Positions 59,460 through 64,000 of a DNA stretch of 64,000 nucleotides are shown piece after piece (the first letter of the stretch is position 1; the number at the start of each line of letters is the position of its first letter). Under the pieces are notes generated by a model. The model did no database searches. It was not told the origin of the DNA and saw only the letters and a list, made by a program, of their open reading frames with translations. Made by a program: the position numbers and the translations under genes. The stretch comes from Apoda limacodes (lineage: Eukaryota; Arthropoda; Insecta; Lepidoptera; Limacodidae): assembly GCA_946406115.1 (NCBI GenBank), contig OX291543.1:27616815-27680814 (forward strand), in the 5' to 3' direction.

Positions 59460-60530
59460 AAATATTATAAAATTTAATACAACATGACACACAATATCCA
59501 TACTAGTAAGCATTACTCTCTACTACCTTATACAGTAGAGCCTTCTAAGCATCTGTTTCCTTTACAACTACATGAGAAGATCATAAAACCTATTGAAATC
59601 AGTCAAAAAACAACCTTTTAGTTAAAGTTTAAGTGTCAATTTCGAATAAATGGGCGACACACTTATTTAGATAGTTTAATCAGTAGTGAAGATACGTTAT
59701 TTGCATAAGACGTTCTGTCAGGATGTTTTCAGAAGGGTTGAGATCTCGAGGGCTTTTACCGTTGATCCGGGGGCTTATCTTGATAATTATTTCAATTGTT
59801 TATGCCTGTCGGCAGTACATTTATTTATCGTCCTGATAATTCCCCGTGGCTTCGTCTGCTGGGATCTGGCCATGATAAATTAAACATTGTTGAATATTCT
59901 TGATTATCTACGATTTGGAATAGCTATGTGTTAATAAATTTGTTACAAACAATAAAATTCTATATCGCCATTTGGCGAAAAATAGGGTAAATTCATAAGC
60001 GCAGTTACCACAATGGAACAAGTGAATTTAAAATTTTGTATATTTTTTTTAAAACTCTGAACTTTGTTGTTTATTATTGAGAAGTTCCGTTGACTACCGT
60101 CGGAGTCCGTGATAGGATGCTTCTGTCCAAAATTATATTACCTATATGCTACCTTCTCTGCATCCGTTAAGTAGATCTGACTAAAGTTTAACAACTGTGT
60201 TCTTCAGGATATGGTTTAAATCCTGACAAACGTGAACAGCTGACCCCTTTTTACTCTTTTAATAAATTTTTTGGCAAAGAAATCTTCTAAGATCTGAGTG
60301 CTATAAGTTTGAAACTTTGCTAAATAGTGCATAGCCGTGACAGTGTTAAAAAAAGCATTTTTGATTGATTTCAATGACTTACATTTGCTTTGTCTCAACG
60401 CATTCGGAAGCCGACTGTATGAATTAAATAACTGTTTAGGTTGTGTTACAAGCTTTTCTCATTTTGGGAAAAGATCGCGCTGTTTCTCATATAATATAAA
60501 AAAAATATTTATTTATATATTTATATATAT
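59460..60530. other. No gene recognised
   Basis: AT-rich; frames at 59686-59883, 60216-60398 and 60337-60555 lack coding character. Confidence 0.5.
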
Positions 60531-60812
60531 TTGCCAGCGGTTCCATCCGCCATAAATTCGGTTATCGGTGTAGGATTTCTACGGCAACTCGAATCCTTCT
60601 ATAAATTATAGAAAAAAAACACACCCCACCTCCAGACAAAAATAAAAAATAAATAGGTAATAAATTATATTTTCTTTACCGATACATAACTCACACTTGA
60701 CGTTTTTAAATAGCCTATGTCCATTTCCAAGGTGCAAGCTATCACTTAACCAAACATTACAGGTAACAGACAGACAGAGACACTTTTGCATTTATAATAT
60801 AAGTATGAATTA
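60531..60812 (+). repeat. CCAGCGGC-type SINE-like repeat
   Basis: ttgccagcggttccatccgc, ttcggttatcggtgtaggat, ctacggcaactcgaatcctt, tagcctatgtccatttcca, then (gaca)n and gcatttataatataagtatg. The middle is replaced by an A-rich stretch. Confidence 0.75.
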
Positions 60813-61315
60813 TTATCATCAGTGCCATTTACTTGGTTCATCAATCATTCGATTCGACGAATGGAAGTGACAAAAATATAAGTTAGTTGTTCTGCTCATG
60901 GCCAGGAAAGTTTCTGAATCATTACCTACAATCATTTAACAATAAGTAGCGCGGTTTGTGTGTATGTGTGTAAAGCTTTTTGTCTCCATAAACAATTTCG
61001 ACATAATAAGATGAATTCTCTAGAAATTTAATCTTCAGAAGCTGGGAGCTCCTGTTCACATGTTTGACTAATGAGCAGTTACCCCGGTTCATTAAACGAC
61101 GAACGACGATTCTTCAAACGTTTCATATGGGGAGTTCCTCTAATAATGTCTAATTATTGTTAGGAATTATTAAAGTTATGAGTTGTTTGTGTTTACTAAG
61201 GTTAAAGTAAAGGCATTAAAACATCCGTGTAGGTACCTACACTTATATTCATGGAAACGGGAGGTAATTGCAAACAAAACAAAGTGTTCAGCGTCACTGG
61301 CTGGATGGGCCAAGC

Positions 61316-61457
61316 TTTTAATTGTAAATAAAATCAACCTGTAAATTGTAAATAACGCCAATATATAAATTGTAAATAAGACTAACCTATTAATTGTAAA
61401 AAAGACAACCTAATAATTTTAAATAAAGTAAACCTATAAATTGTAAATAAAGTCAAC
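61316..61457 (+). repeat. 24-bp tandem array, six units
   Basis: Units of the form cctataaattgtaaataaag plus tcaa, each 23-24 bases, diverged by several substitutions (for example aattttaaataaagtaaa in unit five). Confidence 0.85.
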
Positions 61458-62490
61458 ATAAAACATATATGTATGTATATGTATATATATACATAACACA
61501 TTTTTTTGTAATTTATTTCATACATAACTATTTCTATAAATATTAAAGAAGAATCATAAGCATAAAAATAAATTGATAACAATTTATATATAAAACCTAA
61601 ATGGTCACGCGGTTCCTCCCGCGACCGCTTAAGCTGTGAATGAGGGTGGCAGGGAAAAAACCATGGTTCCAAAAAGGGTTTTTTATTTATGTTTTATGTC
61701 TTTATTCATCTATATGTATTTATTGTCTTTACACACTAAGTGGCGAAAAAAAATGTACTTTTTAGAGTTGCAGTGGCAAAGCATATTTAAATAAAACTAT
61801 ATCCTTCTAAAATTATTTTACTGACAATTTAACCTTAAAAATGTGAGATTACGTTATTTAAGGCCAGTATCGACGTACAATATCTCCATCGTACAGCGCA
61901 AAGCTTCCGGGTGCCCCCCTACAGTTCGGATTGAGACAGGGTGCTCTTCAGGAACGGTTTAATTAACTTAATAAATACACACTCCATTTAATTAGTCGCA
62001 TACGTCAAATGTTATGAACGTCATAATACAATAATTCCCGAGAATTTGAAGATAGATAGGTGCATATATACATGTATAGTTAGTAAAGATAAGTATTGAT
62101 ACTGTAAGACACGAAAGTAAAGTTGAAAGATTATAAATTTATGATAAATAACTAATTTTTTAACATGTCGTGAGTAGTTCTTAGTATGTAAGTAAGTTAT
62201 ATCCAACATGATTTTATATAAAAATGGTTTTTTTTTTGTATTTTTATTTAAAAAAAATATATTTATCAACACGAACTGAGTGTTCAGTTGTTAAAATTAA
62301 ACGAAGAACATTATTATTTGCAAATGGTTTCAAGATTTAACTCTAACATCTAATTGTACCTACACATTGCACAACACAAATGCTTTTGTTTTTTTATAAT
62401 TTCCTCGACCCTCAGTTTGTTTGGGAGAGATCACTTTTTAGACAGGTAGTGTACTTCACCAAAAACAAAAGTTGTGAATAATCAATGTTC
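61458..62490. other. No gene recognised
   Basis: AT-rich with small TA microsatellites near 61475-61490. A short GC-rich patch at 61600-61670 forms a small hairpin. Confidence 0.5.
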
Positions 62491-62573
62491 TTAAGAGATT
62501 CATTGGTACACGCCAGGCTCGTACCTCCGCCCCTCAGGACGCAAGGCTAACCTGAAACCTCCTAGGCCACCAC
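62491..62573 (-). repeat. tRNA-headed SINE, type C, head fragment
   Basis: The minus strand reads gtggtggcctaggaggtttc with A-box-like tggcctaggagg, then gggcggaggtacgagcctgg, cgtgtaccaatgaatct, parallel to 59071-59140. Confidence 0.75.
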
Positions 62574-64000
62574 ATTTTCTTATGTTTATTTTATGTTATG
62601 CTTATGTTATGCTCAAATTTTATTAAATACACTAGAAACCAATCGTCTCATAAACAAATAATCATCAGTTTAATAGTTAGTTATTTCTAATTATAAGTAC
62701 AATTAATTATAAGTAACTTTTACACTTAACAATTACTAACAAAAAAATCTTACAACCATCAGCCAGTCAGCCAGGCTAATTGTAGTTACCAAACTCTTAA
62801 AACGCTATATAGTTAAAAAATGCAAAAGAATATGAATCACTTTGACCAGCATTCATTCATCAAAGTCATAAATTAAGTAGACCAAAATATCGAATAACAA
62901 ATTTGACTCACAAAAACACTATTGCGTTTTCCTGCAGCTAGACAGCGTGGCACCGATTTGCACTTTTTGCCCAAACCGCCCTCATAAAATAAACAAAACT
63001 ACAACCAAACGACCGCTGACATGTGAGCGATAAATCTGCATTCCGGAAATGGTCTCCCGATCCGGTCTACGCACGCCTCTATCGACTATCACCGCTTACG
63101 ATTGATGCTGAATAAAGAAATATAGCTTGGGCATTATTGTTTTTTTTATTAATTTGTTTGTTAATAATTTAGCACGTGGGATATTAGTATCGTTATATAG
63201 CAAAAAAAATGCAAAGAACATTTTTGGTACCCTGCCACATGGACAATCCATTTTTTTATTTTAGATTATTTAATTATTTTTCTATAGAATACCGGGTAAC
63301 ATAGGTGCATTGCCGATAAAAATATATAGAAATATAAATAATACTAACATAAAAAAGTTATATAAAATATGTAATACATATTTTCGAATTATTTTTAGTA
63401 GGTACAAGTTTTGTTGAAGAATTGATTTGTTTGCATTACAATGATTATTTTGTTGTAAAAATATTTAATCGATGTAAATAAATTGACGACTGATAAGTTT
63501 TGTGATGTGCAGTTAAATATAAGTCTTAAATTATTAGCTAAAAACTACTATATAACTTTTTTATGTTAGTATTATTTATATTTCTATATATTTTTATTTC
63601 GTTTCCCCTAATAAGCGCCAAAAAGTTGGCCAATGTACAAAAATACTATTTTCATATCAAATATACTGATTGCACATCAAATTAACTAGAGCGTACAAAC
63701 GTAATAATATTTTTTCATAACTCGTACAAGATATATGTCTTAAAATTTCAGAAAACACGCCTAGCAAATTGAATAATTGTTATAGCAAGATATTGCTATT
63801 TATATAGCATTAGTTTTTTTGAGGTGGATCTAATAATATCCCACGCTTTCTATCACTTTGCCGCTGAGTAAGTGCCCACCTCTAGCGATACCTCTGAAAT
63901 CGGTGGATTTATCAAAAAAACATTGGTACAGTTTGCATTGAAAACCCCGCTTAGAAATTTCGATTATGGTGTTGGCAACATTTATTATATTGAAAAACAC
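62574..64000. other. No gene recognised
   Basis: AT-rich to the window edge. No frame over 60 codons with coding character and no repeat that I can support. Confidence 0.55.

Noticed and set aside
61900..61965. PPLQFGLRQGAL, similar to the RT motif before 'SPYLF'
   Set aside because: Only about ten residues long, with no RT sequence on either side.

Overview
The window looks like nuclear DNA of a moth or butterfly (Lepidoptera). It is AT-rich and has no dense gene blocks. It is packed with interspersed repeats whose wording is typical of lepidopteran genomes: a short element starting near CCAGCGGCT..CCGCC and ending CATTTATAATATTAGTATGGAT, two kinds of tRNA-headed SINE, the 'gccaagtgcgagtc..gggttccgt' repeat, and several fragments of non-LTR retrotransposons (LINEs). 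The species cannot be read from the sequence.

One host gene is certain. At 36.5-37.0 kb on the minus strand lies the first coding exon of a RUNX/Runt-family transcription factor. It starts MHLPG and holds the N-terminal half of the Runt DNA-binding domain, ending at a GTGAGT splice donor in phase 1, just after GRSGR. Upstream of it (37.1-37.8 kb) is a strongly CpG-rich stretch that is the likely promoter, with a CRE palindrome and an RFX-type X-box at its edge. I did not find the next exon (KSFTLTI..DGPREPR) in the 36 kb that follow on the minus strand, so much of 1-36.5 kb may be first intron. A second, weaker host candidate is a GC3-rich open stretch at 49.28-49.45 kb (minus strand). It ends in a stop codon and is followed 83 nt later by AATAAA, so it reads like the last exon of an unrecognised gene lying upstream of the Runt gene.

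Most of the rest is mobile DNA. From left to right: a nested foldback complex at 4.9-10.1 kb, with arms inverted around an inner palindrome and a Harbinger-like transposase remnant in one arm only; the complex is bracketed by direct copies of a chimeric repeat. A second foldback lies at 19.3-20.6 kb. A Jockey-type LINE (minus strand) lies at 22.4-24.5 kb, abutting a piece of another LINE. An RTE-type endonuclease pseudogene lies at 28.2-29.6 kb, followed directly by a third, 2.5 kb foldback (29.8-32.4 kb), a decayed mariner transposase and a SINE. After the Runt exon come a piggyBac-like MITE with TTAA duplications (42.46-42.77 kb), a 31-bp tandem array (44.68-44.90 kb), a 5'-truncated Jockey-type LINE (52.0-54.55 kb), two GGCGCC-containing MITEs, an RT pseudogene split by a SINE (56.9-57.4 kb), and a 24-bp tandem array (61.3-61.5 kb). 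All LINE and transposase frames seen are broken by frameshifts or stops and are presumed dead.

I found no operon, CRISPR array, RNA operon or other clear new system. The best leads are the hidden terminal exon, the very long Runt first intron, and the repeated pattern of foldback elements with near-perfect internal hairpins.
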